A stretch of 62,000 nucleotides of DNA, taken from contig NW_019091407.1 in NCBI RefSeq assembly GCF_001949145.1, forward strand, positions 716,360-778,359. The letters run 5' to 3'. The notes beneath the pieces are model-generated. The model ran no database searches. It saw only the letters and a list, made by a program, of their open reading frames with translations, and had not been told where the DNA came from. The stretch's first letter is position 1. Every line of letters begins with the position of its first letter. This document shows positions 1-13,100 of this stretch, one piece after another. The position numbers were made by a program, and so were the translations under genes. This DNA is from Acanthaster planci (lineage: Eukaryota; Echinodermata; Asteroidea; Valvatida; Acanthasteridae).

Positions 1-567
1 CCCTAGTCCCCGGCAGGAAGTGGTTAATCATAAGCTGGACTCAGTGCCAGGTTTGGGTGCTTAAGGCAGTGCTAGGGTTCAGTTTGACATTGTTGCATCT
101 CAACATGGTCGCCCAATCCAGAGTTGCTGTCCAGTAAATCATACGTTCAGTCCGCCAGTCCTAGAGTGACAGGGTAACCAGTGCCAAAGGACTGAAAGGA
201 ATGCCCTTGTTACACTGAAATTGCACGTGACTGGATTTGAGACTGCCTGACATGTGATTCATTTGTGGCGTGCAGTTTAGGATTAGTTTTAATGACTTGA
301 CTTTAGCTGCTCCCTGTGTCTGTTCAACTTCACCTGTGTGATAACTCCACTGCTGATGTGAAAGTCGCATTTACTTTAACAAGAGTAGCATGTCATATGG
401 CAAATACCACATGATGTATTGTGCTAGTTGTATTTTCCTCAAACAGTAATGGTCCTTTGTTGAAATTGGTCTATTTAGGAAATTTGCTTGTAATTCTTCA
501 CAGCCTTTCATACTGTACGTGTAGACGTGGTTTTGAATCCCTGCTTATGATTTTCGTTTCATTGCAG
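1..567 (+). other. Intron of the gene whose last exon follows
   Basis: No coding exon is recognisable here. The stretch ends in a typical splice acceptor (pyrimidine-rich tract ending TTCATTGCAG at 567), so at least its right part is the last intron of the gene ending at 686. The open frame at 161-370 on the minus strand has no domain or splice support. Confidence 0.5.
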
Positions 568-686
568 TGAGTATTGACGGAATTGAACTCACCAGGGTCA
601 AGTTCTTCCAGCTCTCGGCCCAGTGGCAAACCCGCATCAAGCATTTCCCGGTGGCGCTCTTTGCTCAGGACTTACCAGCTTGCTGA
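568..686 (+). CDS. 3'-terminal coding exon of an unidentified gene (partial)
   Basis: After the acceptor ending at 567 an open frame of 38 codons runs to TGA at 684-686. The first two bases complete a codon begun in the preceding exon, which lies outside the window. The encoded tail starts [15 protein letters not shown] and ends [13 protein letters not shown]; it mixes hydrophobic and basic residues like the end of a folded domain, not a disordered tail or membrane anchor. I do not recognise the family. Support is the good acceptor and the protein-like composition; an overlapping frame (574-804) is less convincing because it is serine-rich and ignores the splice site. The DNA after 686 would be 3' UTR. 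Only this exon is visible, so no function can be given. Confidence 0.55.
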
Positions 687-3353
687 TGAACAAGACACTT
701 GCGGCGTTGCAGTCGGAGAAATGACTATGTCGTGGCGTCAGGTTTTTGTTCTGGATTGGCAGACGACCCAGGATGCTGGACTATCACTGCCAGTTTTGAG
801 ATAAGGAAATCGTTCTGATGACCGTTGCTGTATATTAGTCTCCTACTGCTGTGCAGGAAGTCGAGCGTTCACTACTTGCCTCCACCCGATGACTGATTGG
901 GTTGAGTTGGCATGCCTGATGGAAGTGTACAGTGACTGCAATCTGCAGATTTGGCAGGCAATATGGGCGTTTAGCCCTGGTGTCTGCGTCTTGGAGCGAT
1001 GGTGTGCTGTACAGATATGCCAATGCTTGTTCTGATTGTAATGTAACTGCTGCTAGAACACACACCTGCCACTGCAGATCAACAGACTAGAAGTTAGAAT
1101 GAAACAAAGCAGGGTTTTCTATATAAGTATTGATGTCACTGTCAAACAATCTGTCTTCAAACTGCATTTTTGATCATTATGTTGGGTTCTGATCTGCCCA
1201 AGGGAAAGACGGCATGTTGTTGTTTTGGCACAAAGCCGAAAAAAAGACAACTTATGAATTACATGTACCGGATCTACCCAGCTAGAATTTGTAAATTCCG
1301 ATGGAGGCTTTTAGTGCCTCGCCACTGTCCAGCTCCCTTTTGATCCTACAATTGCTGGAGGCCACAGCTTACAGACTCATTAGTTTGACCCGAGAGGAAA
1401 GTCTTCTACTTTGCAACATAGGCGGGCGGTGGGGCTTCCTACACGATCCAAAGCACAGATGCCAGTGGTGGTACCTTTCCACCCCACCCCTTTGCAGGTT
1501 TCTTATTCCCAAGATATCAGCCTTCCCTGCGAGGGGGGTCAAGCAGTGGCCCCGAAAATCAATTTTGACTAACAAGAGGCAAATTAAGCTGTGAACAAAT
1601 GTCGGCGTTTCTCCGCAGGGAGATATTTTTCTTGTATTTCTCAATGTGTGCGGTACTTGTTCTGCTCCCGTTTTAACAGTAATTTGGGCGGTTGCAATGA
1701 AATTAAGGTGTAAAAGTGTTGCAGGAAAAAAAAATTTAATGCATGGAAAGCTAACCTGTGTTCAGGCCTTCGGAGTGGTGCAGCGTCTGGCGTTGTGTGT
1801 TGACACTGAAAAGTCATTTTGTGCTCGTTGAAAGTTTGTTGTTGTTGAAATGTCCTGGATATGGGTGACGTTACTGCCAAAGATTAGTGGTTCACTGAGA
1901 GGATTGGTTGAATGAATGATGTTCACTAATCCAGTGTTAAGGGTTGTGCAATCACGTTTATTGTTAATTGTACACAAATTATAGTCTTCACTGAATATTA
2001 GTCAAACTAAATGTACATTTTGAAAGATGTAACAAGGTTTAATGAGGCTTACACTATAGCTTGTGTGAACCTTATATTTTGTGCTCACTTCAACAAAAAA
2101 GACGTTCGTCTTTTGTTCTGCTAAATAAGATCAGAAAAGTTACCCATTCCAAAGAGAGTGATACATGTACCGGATGGGTGTAAATACATTTTTACACCCA
2201 TGTATAGAACTGACTGTTTATGGTATATCCAACTGCCAAGAGTGCTGAAACTTGATGTTCACGTCTTGTTTGCAGTTCCTGCGAATCCACTTCAGTTTAA
2301 AAGATAATTTCAGCAGTTTTCTAGCTTGATTTGTCAGTGAGAGCAATGGAGTTCATTTTCTCATGGCCAGAGGGGCCAGAGGGGTTGGAGTGGCTCTACA
2401 TGGATGCCAGAAAATTGCATCATTTCCAACTACCCTGCTCCTCTTCCATGCTCCTCTCCGTTTTGAAGACCTGTCAAGTGTAAAGGCTAGTTTGTTGTAG
2501 TGTGGGAAGGCTCAGTCGAGTCCCTTTTTAATGCAGACACTATCAAAGGGCAGGCATTCTGCACACCAGTTTCGCCTTCCTCGTTTTGTGCATAGTTCCA
2601 TATTCCCTGAGGTGCCCCCAGCTGAACTGCAAGAGAGCTGCAGAGCGCCCCAAGATGTCCCCTCAAAAACCATACAATCCTGGGGGGGACTGAATTGTTG
2701 GGGACACACTAGAGTCACTGCAGTGTGGTCCAAAATGCCTTTTCAAAAGAAAGTGTCCCCCTGAACTTGGTTTCAGCCTGCCAAAAAAGCCCACCAAAGC
2801 ATTGATACCTAGCTACTACCGATAACCTGCACTTTCAGCTGTCCTAAGAGGGACGAAATTTGACAGAATTCTTAAATCCAATTGAAGTATCTAAAAACCA
2901 AGATTTTATGCATGTTGTTTAAGGGTATACTGTGAGCATAAAACACAGCACACTGAGTAAAGCACATAGTTACAAAGGTGGTAATCGTTAATGGATTTAT
3001 CTTAATGAAGTTTTGTTGTTGCTTAACTGCAAACGTTCCAAACTTTTATTTGGAAAAAGTCTCTAGCCTGCATTTTCCTCTGAACATTAAACCGTGCTCT
3101 CCACCCATCGAGTGTATCCAGCTGCATCATTGTAAATCTTCAGTGAGTGGCATCTCATCTTGTTGAGAGTGTTTTGCCAGTACATAAGGTTTTGGCATCT
3201 TGACGTACTACAGTTGTGTGTGGTTAGCTGACAGTGCCCTGGTCTCTGTGAAGAGAAATACGATGGTGCTGCAACATAACCCAACGATGGCTCTCAGCTT
3301 TCCTAGTGTGGAAGATGAATGGGCCAAGAGGACATTTTAAAAAAGATATATAA
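687..3353. other. Gene-free stretch, probable 3' UTR then intergenic
   Basis: No exon with matching splice sites or domain signature was seen on either strand. The first few hundred bases are the likely 3' UTR of the preceding gene. Open frames here (for example 1301-1594 and 2531-2764) are short and have no recognisable protein features. Confidence 0.4.
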
Positions 3354-3643
3354 TAGACCGATTGCGCCCGCTAAGTTATGTAACCTATAGTGGATATCAA
3401 ACGTCAGCAAATGTAGTGTCCCCCTCCAACAACAAAGTGTGTTGTAAGGGTTATTTTTAATATCAGAAATAAAGCCGACAATCAGTAAAATACTCAGACT
3501 TCTGATGTGCTGGACACTGTACTGAAAATCTGCATTTTTGGGGGGTAAACAACACTTCTGACATTTGCTATGGAAAGAAGCCATTTTTGTTGATGTTTGA
3601 TACCCACTGTAGGTCACATGACTTAGCTGGCGCAATTGATCTA
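3354..3643. mobile_element. Non-autonomous inverted-repeat element (MITE), copy 1
   Basis: The two ends are long inverted repeats: the left arm beginning TAGACCGATTGCGCCCGCTA near 3354 matches the reverse complement of the right arm ending near 3643 (TAGATCAATTGCGCCAGCTA) over roughly 60 bases with a few mismatches. There is no coding capacity, so it would depend on a transposase supplied elsewhere. A related copy lies at about 49449-49683. The superfamily is not clear; a TA target duplication is possible but not certain. Confidence 0.65.
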
Positions 3644-6600
3644 TTTAGGAAAACTATTCAAGACTTTTTTATCCTGTTGAAAAGCACCCCAAAGAGTAAC
3701 TTCTTTTCCCACAAGCAGTAGTTTCTAAAAGAAAGACTTTGGCCAAGACATCTCACAGGATTTGAAACATGTTATGTCACATTTAGGTTTGCCCTGGCAT
3801 GCATCCTCTTCGCTGCAGGGTACAAAAATGAAGTAAAGTGGCCATTTTCTCTGGGTAGTTGCCCTCTAAAAAAAACTGAGTGATAACTCGGTCAGGTTTA
3901 GTTGCAGAGATCTCAAATATGAGATAAAGCATAATAAGACAGCTGCTTTGACAGTAGTGCAGATAAAAAGATTAAAGTGCCAATTTCTAGTCATATTTCT
4001 GGTGGGATTTCCTAACACAAGCTTCCAGTCGTGAACAATCCCGGCATACATTGGAAAGATACGTTCAGTATTGTTTTTTTTTTAATTTCACGTAGGTTGT
4101 ATGATTTCCTATGACAATTATTTAAGTGCTAAGCAAGTGCTCATTATCCCCAAGATTTTTTTTCTTGTGGAAACAATTCACGTTTATTTTTTATTTTTAA
4201 TGCTTTAATGATATAGAATTTGTAAAGTGGCAAATTTACTGAGTATTATAATATTGAGTAACGTTTGTACGAAAGCAGATTTGAACATGTTGTTTGGTCA
4301 ACATTTTACTGATCCTACTACCTGTAGTTGTTTAAGAGAATTTCTACACGATCATATTACAAGTGTTTTTGTGACAGCACAAGGTCAAGCTGGTCTGGCC
4401 TACCGTAGAATTTAGCAGATTTTGCTGCTTGACAGTTACAGAAGACTGTCGCATAAGGATTACGACTTTCAGCTTGAAGGCAAAGTTGTGCATAATGCCT
4501 CCCCAGCTTTCTTTTGCACAGCCACCCAACCATAGGGCTTCCAGGAAATACTTCAACTGCGTCGTGCATGTGCCGTCTTGTAGACCACTTTCAAATGAAC
4601 AAATTACATTGTTTTGCTGGATTAGTCCAACTTATTAGTCCAGCTAATTTTTTTTAGGTTGTATTATGACACGTATGAGGCTGTAGGGCACGAGTGTGGC
4701 ATAGTTTCATTATCTGTGACTTGATGTTATACACACACTACATGTATATATACATCCAGCATCTGGTGTCTTGTCTATCCCATAGTGACGGAAGTGTGCG
4801 TGTCAACTGTTGTTGCTGCAATTTCGTACGGCTCTGGGAGAACTAAGAATGTTTGTAACGTTGAGGTTTCTATCACAATCCAACCAGGGGCTGCCATTTG
4901 CCTATAACACTGATTTGCAGCAAGACGTAATTGGTCATTTACTTATTTGGATTGTTTCTGTGAGGACGTAGGGTACATGTATTGATGTTACTCCCCAGTT
5001 TGAAATATTATCAGCCAACACACTAATAGGCCAATCCAGTGAGGCCCTCCTACTGAGCAGGCGGGTACTGAACACGTGCTCTTCTCCAGTGGCACGCTCC
5101 ATGTACATATTCCAGCTGCGCGCAGCATACACGCGCGCACGCATGTCGGATGTAAATCCCGGCTGTGATTGATCGGAACACAACGGGGTGGAGCATAATG
5201 TATCGGACTCTTCGAGTTACTGATCAGTAGAAATTGACAGCTCAGTTTATTTTGGCTTCACGTTTAATGCAGGGCAGGTGTGTACATGTATATGTATGCC
5301 CTAAAAATTGTTTTTCTGGCCAAACTCATCATCGTTGGGGTGTTTTTATTTTGGCAAGCCACGGTGTCACAGAGTCTTGTGTACTTGTTTTCCTCTTTCT
5401 TTCGTGAACTGAATTTTTCTTTTTGAGGTCCACCAAATAATCTTAGCCTAACCCAGCTTCCAAAGCATTCACAAATTACACAGCTGATGTGTAGTAACAT
5501 GTAATTTATAGCTTCCATTGCCAACATTTATTTCTACACTTGGTTAGTTTCTGTTTTAATCGTTTACCATAGATTTACATGTATGTTTAAATATTATGTA
5601 GCATGCAGTTCAACTCAGTTAAAATTTAAAATAAGAATGAAATGTTCACAATTTTGTTGTAATTTGATCGTAACTGATTTAACACTGAATACATGGCCTG
5701 TTGATGCCAGTTTAGCACAGCTCTTCAGGTCTATTTTGTCAGCTCTAGCCCAGATAAGCATTTTTGTCTCAACTTCATTTTCAAGCAACTCCAATTTACA
5801 ATTGTCAGAGAAACAAAGATATCATTAGAATTTTGGACTTTACATGTCTTTTGAGGCAAGTTCAGAATTTGTTTAGCTCATTAATTCACACCGAGAATTA
5901 GCCAGGAATCCACTGTGAAATTTCCAGCCGATTGTTCAGGCATGAACTCAACCAAACATATTTAGTTTTGTCATTGTGTATTGTGTGCGGCCAAGGTAAA
6001 TGCTTCCATCGGCTGGTTGCTTCGTTGTGTAGATATAACCATTGTCTCAAATGTCTGTACATGTATGAAATGTATTATTTATAGATAAACCAAAAGTATT
6101 TATTTTGCTACTTTATCTCATTTTGTGCATATTAGTCAGAGAAACCCAAAGCGGTCCTTGTTCTTGTACATAACATTATGTTTTCAGTGGCGCACAACTT
6201 GGTTTCGGAGTATGGCCCAGGACCAGTGTACATTACGTGTGATCAGCTGTGATGATTCATATAGTCATTCTTCTTCATGTACTTTGCTGAGCAACTCAAA
6301 GATGTTTTTCTGCCAGTTGGCTTCATTTACAGCGTGACATCAGAGTTGTAGCCATATCCTTCTGAAGTCTTTAGTCAACTCATTTGTCGAAGTCACAATT
6401 AGACAGAGGATCAACTCGGACAAATGAGTCTGTTTTGGTTTAATACATACGCTTGAATTGCCAGTGATTCTATTTGTTTGAATGGGTGGTTGCTGATAGG
6501 CTTCAGAATTTGACCAAAACACTGGTTCTCCATTTAAAAAAAAATCCCCACACAGCCCACAGAGGGCACAATTATGTTGCGGAACAAAGTAAACATTCTC

Positions 6601-8699
6601 AGCCGTAGTTGCGTAGAATATATGCAGAATTACAAATCATGTTGTGCAGCCCACCAAAACAACTTAGCAGTTGCTCAGCTCCATTTTAAGCTCCTACGTC
6701 TGAATGGGGAAACTTAGTCCATGGCAGATTTTGAAGCTATGTGGCCAACACTCGGAATACTCTGTACATGTAATGACATGCTTAAATGCTGGTTGGGACA
6801 CTGCGCATGGCCCCATCTGGGCATGTTGATGTAGACACTGCAAGGAAAACAGCTTGCCTAGGGAAATGCAGCCTCTTTATACACAATGATAGCTGTGAAT
6901 CGACAGTGTTCAAAGTTTGGTAGAAGAGCTTTTGAAATGCAAGGATCCCATAAAAAAAGGGACTTCAAGAGGTCGGGGGAGCGGAGGTGATGAGAGTGGG
7001 GCCAAAATCAGATGTAACTACTTCCCATAATCAGTTTGGAAAGGAAACATTTGGAATTTTACCCTGTGGATAATGAATTTACGCTGATGAACAAAATGCT
7101 CCAATCCATACAAAATCAGCCTATTAATGAAATGATTTGATGTTGGACTGCTGGTTTGTTGAAGTTCATTTATTCAAATGTACTCCCATGATTGTTGCAA
7201 TGAGTTTTCAATGACTGCTGCTCGGGATGTTTGTATTTTGGACCCACTTTATTCTCAGTTTGGCTATGTATAATATCACTTTTCTTGGATGATAAGCTAT
7301 GTATTCTTCAAAGAGCGCCTTCATGTTATAAAGTGAAACCATTTTGCCTTTGGCAACCAGTGGACTGTACGCCTTGAAATATGGCATAAAGCCGAGCTTG
7401 TAAGAATAAATGGGTGGTCCCTTGGCCGTGCAACAGTCCTAGAAAGTTGTCAAGATGGTTAGTGTAGTGGACCATGTGTCTAAAGTAATTACAAGACTGG
7501 GTTGCCATGGTCATGGGAAATCTTGAAAAATCATAGAAAACAGTTTCCTGGAAAGTCATGGAAAAGTCATGGACGTCAAGATTTGGGGTCATTTTTGACG
7601 GGCCAGTTTTGATGCAATAACAGAATGATGAATTTACAGGCTATCTATGTTAGTCTATAGTAATGGCTATGGCAGTCTTCCATTTCATCGTACCAAACAT
7701 CTTTTCTCTGCAAAATGGCATTAAATGTGACGGAAATTAAATCTTTCAGTCCTGGTTAAAGCTGTCAAATTTGGTTGTCCGATTTCTGTGGGAACCCTTC
7801 TTGTTCAGAAAAGAGGTTGCTTTTTTTACTGGTTTACTCGGCAGCTAACGTTTCATAGCACAGCACATAGACATTAAGTACTTGTTAGGCCAAAGTGATA
7901 CATGCAATAACTCCATACTGCAACGGTCTATGTGCAAGTTCAAATTCCATGTTTCACACACACACCTGTCAGTTTAAAACATGTAAAAGGATATTAGGTT
8001 TATGTAAAGAGAGTTCTTGGACACTGCAAACTAGTGAAATACAGTGCGGAACTCCAGCTGGAAATCACTTTTGATGTATTTTGTGTTGTGAAACTTGCAT
8101 TTGAACTTGGAGTTATAAATTGGGCTGCATCTACATGTACCCTATTTACGGGGGGGGGGCAAACTTGTAAATATCGAGATGTTTTGTATTAAGTTCATGG
8201 ATAGGTGTATCATTAAAGTGAACTGTAACGTTGCGGCCAGTATTGCTCAGTTCCCCGTCTTGTCATTACACACACTGATGACGATGTTGGTACGTACAGA
8301 TAAAGTTGTTTTGTGCTTGAATTTTATGCACGTCTTGCCAATTTTTTTTGTACCTTGTATTATGACACAAATAAAAATGCAGGCATGTGGTCAGTGTCAG
8401 TAAACAAGTCAGTGGAAACAAACCGTTGGTGTCATCTTCAGTCCATTCATTCATGTGTCTCCTTTTTTATTATCAACACAGTTACCACTTACCAGCCAGT
8501 CTTGAGAATTACCCCTTTCCATCACAGTTTACAGAAAAAAAGGCGGATGCTACGTAACATTCACGACTTGTTACATTCAATGCCTGAATAAATCCTGTGT
8601 GTGTACGAATCACTCCAAATCTTAAATATAATGAGAACACCATAGAAGAGATAAACATAATCACCGCAGTGGATGACAAATACAGTAAAAAGATAATCG
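3644..8699. other. Gene-free intergenic stretch
   Basis: About 5 kb with no supported exon. It contains several TACATGTA words and, at about 7505-7580, repeated short phrases related to AAAGTCATGGA that make an artificial minus-strand open frame. I see no RNA gene, and no element that I can delimit. Confidence 0.4.
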
Positions 8700-8960
8700 A
8701 TGACTCGCGGTGTCATGTTGCTGGTAGCGACGTTTCGGCTGCTTGTGCTGCTAGCCTTCATCAGGCAACTGAAGTCTGGATGCTGCAGGGTCCGCTATAT
8801 ACCACTGGAACGCGTCCTCCGCGTGTCCCCCGCCGTGTATTGCGGATGCAGTACGGGCGACCTCAGCGGGCGTCGCACACTCCACTTCAAGGGCGTGAGG
8901 GGGCGTGTCCTTGGTGTGGCTCCGTTGCGCTCCGGTGCTCTGGAACACCATGATTTCATA
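8700..8960 (-). mobile_element. Possible retroelement remnant (Penelope-like)
   Basis: The minus strand carries CCTGATGAAGGCTAGCAGCA followed by a GCCGAAACGTCGCTACC phrase. This 'tgatgaaggc...cgaaacgtcgct' combination is typical of the region after the GIY-YIG ORF in Penelope-like retroelements. The block is GC-rich compared with the AT-rich flanks, as expected for an insertion. No intact reverse transcriptase or endonuclease frame is present. The assignment rests on recognising the phrase only; another repeat with a similar end is possible. Confidence 0.4.
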
Positions 8961-10108
8961 TTCTGACTTTAGGGAATAGATATGCGCGACACCATTCTTA
9001 CTTGATCAGGAGAATGGACGCTAATACAGCGCCTGAGATGAAGGCCAGGGACAGTATCAGTGTCAATTATCCTCGGCCATTCTCCAAAGCTGGGTTCATA
9101 CCCATCTCTGACAGAAGTACATGTACTGTGCCCATGGGTATATTCCGGGGGGGGGGGGAATAAGGCATATATCCTCTGGCTAAAATTTCCCGGGGGGGGC
9201 CACTGAATCATCCCCAACTTTTTTTGTGGTGTGAAATATTTAGGCAGATTGTGAAGAATTTTTTTTTTTATTTCCCTACAACCAAAATTGTTCAGAATTT
9301 ACCCGTCATGCAGCAGTTACTCTGTGTAGCAGGGTGCACACTGTCACAGATGGAGTCTCTCTTTGGCAGTGTTCTTGTACAAATGCATTTGTAACACCTC
9401 CCACCGCCCGAGAGAACACAGATATTCAGGAGCCACTCGGTGCCATCTTGTCTTATGCAGACTATGCATGTCGACAGTGACTGGAGAGCAGAAACCGTAG
9501 TATACTTAAAACATAAAAGCCTCTTTTGCTTATGCAGAGTCTACACTCCGTACTCCAGCAATCCTACAGACTAATCCGATTGGACGCCATAACTACAGTG
9601 ACACTGCACTCACATGCACATTCACATGCGCATTTGGCAAGTCATGACACCCTATTGGTCAACGGGGCATGTAACGCACGCACGCCACCTGTCTGTGTCC
9701 ACTGCAGTAATGGCTTCTACTTCTGGTTATCGAATTACTCTACATGTATACAAAGTTTCATCTAGGATTGAAATGCATGTATCTGCCTGTCCCCAGCCAA
9801 TTTTAAACACTTACTTAGGGATACTCATTACACTGACGCCCTTGGCGCCGTCTGAGGCCATGTTTCCCCTGCATCCAGTATTTTGGAAAGAATGCGATGC
9901 CTTGTCAAAAGGGTTGAAGATTTATGTAGAAAGGGGCTTTGTAGATTTTGAACAAGCAACAACTGCGTCTCTAAACCTATTTCTGCCTCTCCTCAGTACA
10001 GGTGGACAGATGGGTGCGCACATGAGACACTGGTCCCATAACTCGTCAGTACCACTGAGTTTCAGGGCTTGTTTTGATCCATCAAGTGCTTGTCAGGGAT
10101 ACAAATCG
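8961..10108. other. Intergenic, includes probable 3' UTR of the minus-strand gene
   Basis: Sequence between the remnant and the stop codon of the minus-strand propeller gene. It contains G/C homopolymer runs at about 9146-9158 and 9191-9198. A 217-aa plus-strand frame at 9614-10267 overlaps the terminal exon of that gene in antisense and has no recognisable domain. Confidence 0.4.
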
Positions 10109-13100
10109 TCATGTGACCTTGACTGCCTCTACAGTTCCATCTCTACAGCCAATCAACACTTCTGGCTCTCCGTTTTTGTCCAGGTCGGCTACGGCCAGCG
10201 AGTTGATCCAGTCAGAGGCCTCGTACTGGTTCAGCAACTGCAGTCAGAAACAGGCATGGAAGTTTAATATGTTAAAGAGAGCACACACTTCAGTTCATTC
10301 TGTCATTGGATTAACTTGTGTAGCAACGTCTGATGGCATCTTTGTGATGAGAATTTTTGGGAACAAATTAGCTTCAGAGCCAATGTATAATTAGCGGCAT
10401 ATCAAAGTGTCCATTGATTTGATGGCTGTAACTGCAAAGAGTCCACCATGGCTATAACTGCAACAGAAGTGCTTCAGTATCTTACTGACCATCCGAGACT
10501 TTTCAAGGTAATGTCTTGTAGTCATTTTTGACACAAATCTTATGGAAATCAGACATACTATTCTGGAACTGAACAAAATTTTTTTTTCCTAAGACAGGCC
10601 AATGTAATTCCACTGGGCATGCCCAATGAACTTGCATAACATACAACAAAGTTAGAAGTTTACATCATCATACATGTATGCAAAATTATCATAATAACCA
10701 CCTTTGTTAAATGGAAACTTTTCAACAGAAACTTCACCAGAGTACTTGTGATTGGGTTTCTACACGCACACCACGTTTCATAACGATTTGTCATGGGACA
10801 GCGAGAGGGGATCAAACTGCCCTTTTAATGTTAATCGCCAAACTCAACAAGTGAATGGTCTGCTTGTTAACACATCACCTTCCTGCTGTGGTACAGTGCA
10901 AGGGAGTGACTGTAACCAGCACACAACATGGAATCTAATTCGTCAGCGTGCCCTGTTGCTATGGCGCCAAGGTGCATGATGGGAAGCTGGAAATTCGCAT
11001 ACTCAGTTGTGTGGATCTGAAAGACACAAAATCCCAAAAGACAGTAATAATAATAATGTATTTATATAGCACTTTCAAGTTCCTGATCGCCTCTCAATAA
11101 ACTTTTGATACACCTGCATCTTCTCACTGGGCCCACAAACAATCCTATAACCATCTCAACTTCCTGAGTAATGTACAACCATTTCAGGCGCTGACAAGGT
11201 TAATCAACCATACATGGCCGTCCCTGCCCGGAAAGCTACCCATTCAAGCTCCTGGATGGCGAGAGGGAAATGAAGGTAAAATGTCCTGCTCAAGGTCACA
11301 AAGTAGGCCCAAAACAGGATTCGAACTCCAACCCTTGGACTACATGTAAGTCTGCATGTGGGCTCAGTCAAGTATGCTCAGGAAGTAGTCTTATCATTCG
11401 GCTTACAGTAGGTCAGACTAGTCACGAGATCATTTTGTAATGAGAGGACAGGTTTGGATAGCAGGAATCACAACACAATGACTGAAGCACGCACCTGGAA
11501 GTCGGTCATAATGATGATGGAGCCATCATTACCTCCCAGCGCAACTTGACTGGCGGTTGCTTCAGGCATCTCTGAGATCTGCTGCACCTCCTCTTTGGGC
11601 AGGAAGTTGCCACAGCACATCTGGATGTAAGCAGAGCACAATAAGCCAGCACTGTATGGCTGAGTTCAAATCGACAGGCTGTGGCTGCTGGTAGCATGCA
11701 AGCCTATGGGAAGTGGTTGCAGCTGCTTTCCAGAGGCTCCCCCCCCCAACTCAAAAATGTTATTTCCTTCCACAGCCTTAACTTGAACAGCCATGTTGAA
11801 GTTTTGGACAACGCCTCGATTAAAAATGTGATGACATCTGGGCCAAGTTTCACAGTACTGCGTAACAGGTGCGTTTGTGCTTACAGTGCTTCCATCTGTT
11901 TTACAGAGACTGTTTAGCAGTAAGCACAGCAAAAGCAAGCTTAACCTTAAGCTTAAATCTCCACATGCATGCAACTGTTAGCTCATTCGAGTAGTGATAT
12001 AGTGCTCAGGCGGCAGCATAATTTTGTGCTAGAGTAAGCACAACGTTTAAAGAGTTAGGCCGATGCTACGAAATTGGACCCCAACAACCTGTGTTTCAGC
12101 ATCTCCTGCACATTCAAGGTTATGCTTTCTAAAAGCACACTACTGCTGTCATGTGATACACGAAAAAAAATTCCACCAACAACCTTCAGTTCTGGAATGC
12201 TCCGTTCTCACCCACTCTTCATGGGACTTTGGTGCAGCAAGTCACTATAAAGGTAACTGGGAAACAGTTTGGGCAAGCTCAGCCCAAAACATACATTCCA
12301 GCGGCGGTGTCTTCAGTCCATAGAATTCAAAGGTAAAACATGTTAAACAATTGAACAAGCAAATGTCTAAAATATTCAAACTTCGTTTGGGGTATGTGCA
12401 CCCATCCCCCCCAGTTGTGCGATTTGCATTCGGGCATCTGATGGCTGATCACTTCTGTGAAAATTTCACCTTCAGGAATTCCCACTGAAACTGGTTCCAG
12501 GTCCTGGAACCCACCATCCTATGCCAGTCAGTTCTTTGGGTAATTATTTTCACTGCGTAGCCCTCCCCACGTGTATTTGCCTATGCCGACACAGCTGAAC
12601 TTTGTCCAGTCTGACCCAACTTACCGCTGTAATAACTGACGGAGTCGGCAACGTCAGCACAATCAGTCCTTGCTGAATGAAATGAAGATTCCGGCAGTCA
12701 TCTGAGGCAAGGATATAGTTGCTCCTTCGGCCTGAGGAACCGACCAGATTGGCTGCTAGGAGACACTTGACAACACTAGGCCGACTCTCTGCCTACATTT
12801 AAAATTTAAAAAAACCTTAATGAACAAAATATCCAATGCCAACAGTATGAATTTCTCAGGTGCGATCATTTTTTAAGTTTGACTATTCAAATCAGACAAG
12901 CCTAGCAGAAGGAATCCTAACACATGGGAACAGTTACTGTACCTCCTGCATCGGTGAGTCCAGTCTCAGCTTCCAAAGATGACTGTACGGTAATTGTGCG
13001 TGCACAACTCCCCCTGTATCACCAGTGATTACACTCACATTACCGGCTGCAAGCAGGGACAAAAACCAGTCAACAAACCTCTCATGTTTATCAAATTACA

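Noticed and set aside
7326-7592. 88-codon minus-strand frame
   Set aside because: It arises from short repeated phrases around AAAGTCATGGA and has no real protein character.
8999-9065. Minus-strand segment encoding a membrane-helix-like tail (LTLILSLAFISGAVLASILLIK) before a stop
   Set aside because: An in-frame stop lies immediately upstream with no acceptor between, so it could not be joined to another exon.
9614-10267. 217-codon plus-strand open frame
   Set aside because: It runs antisense over the terminal exon of the minus-strand propeller gene and has no recognisable feature.
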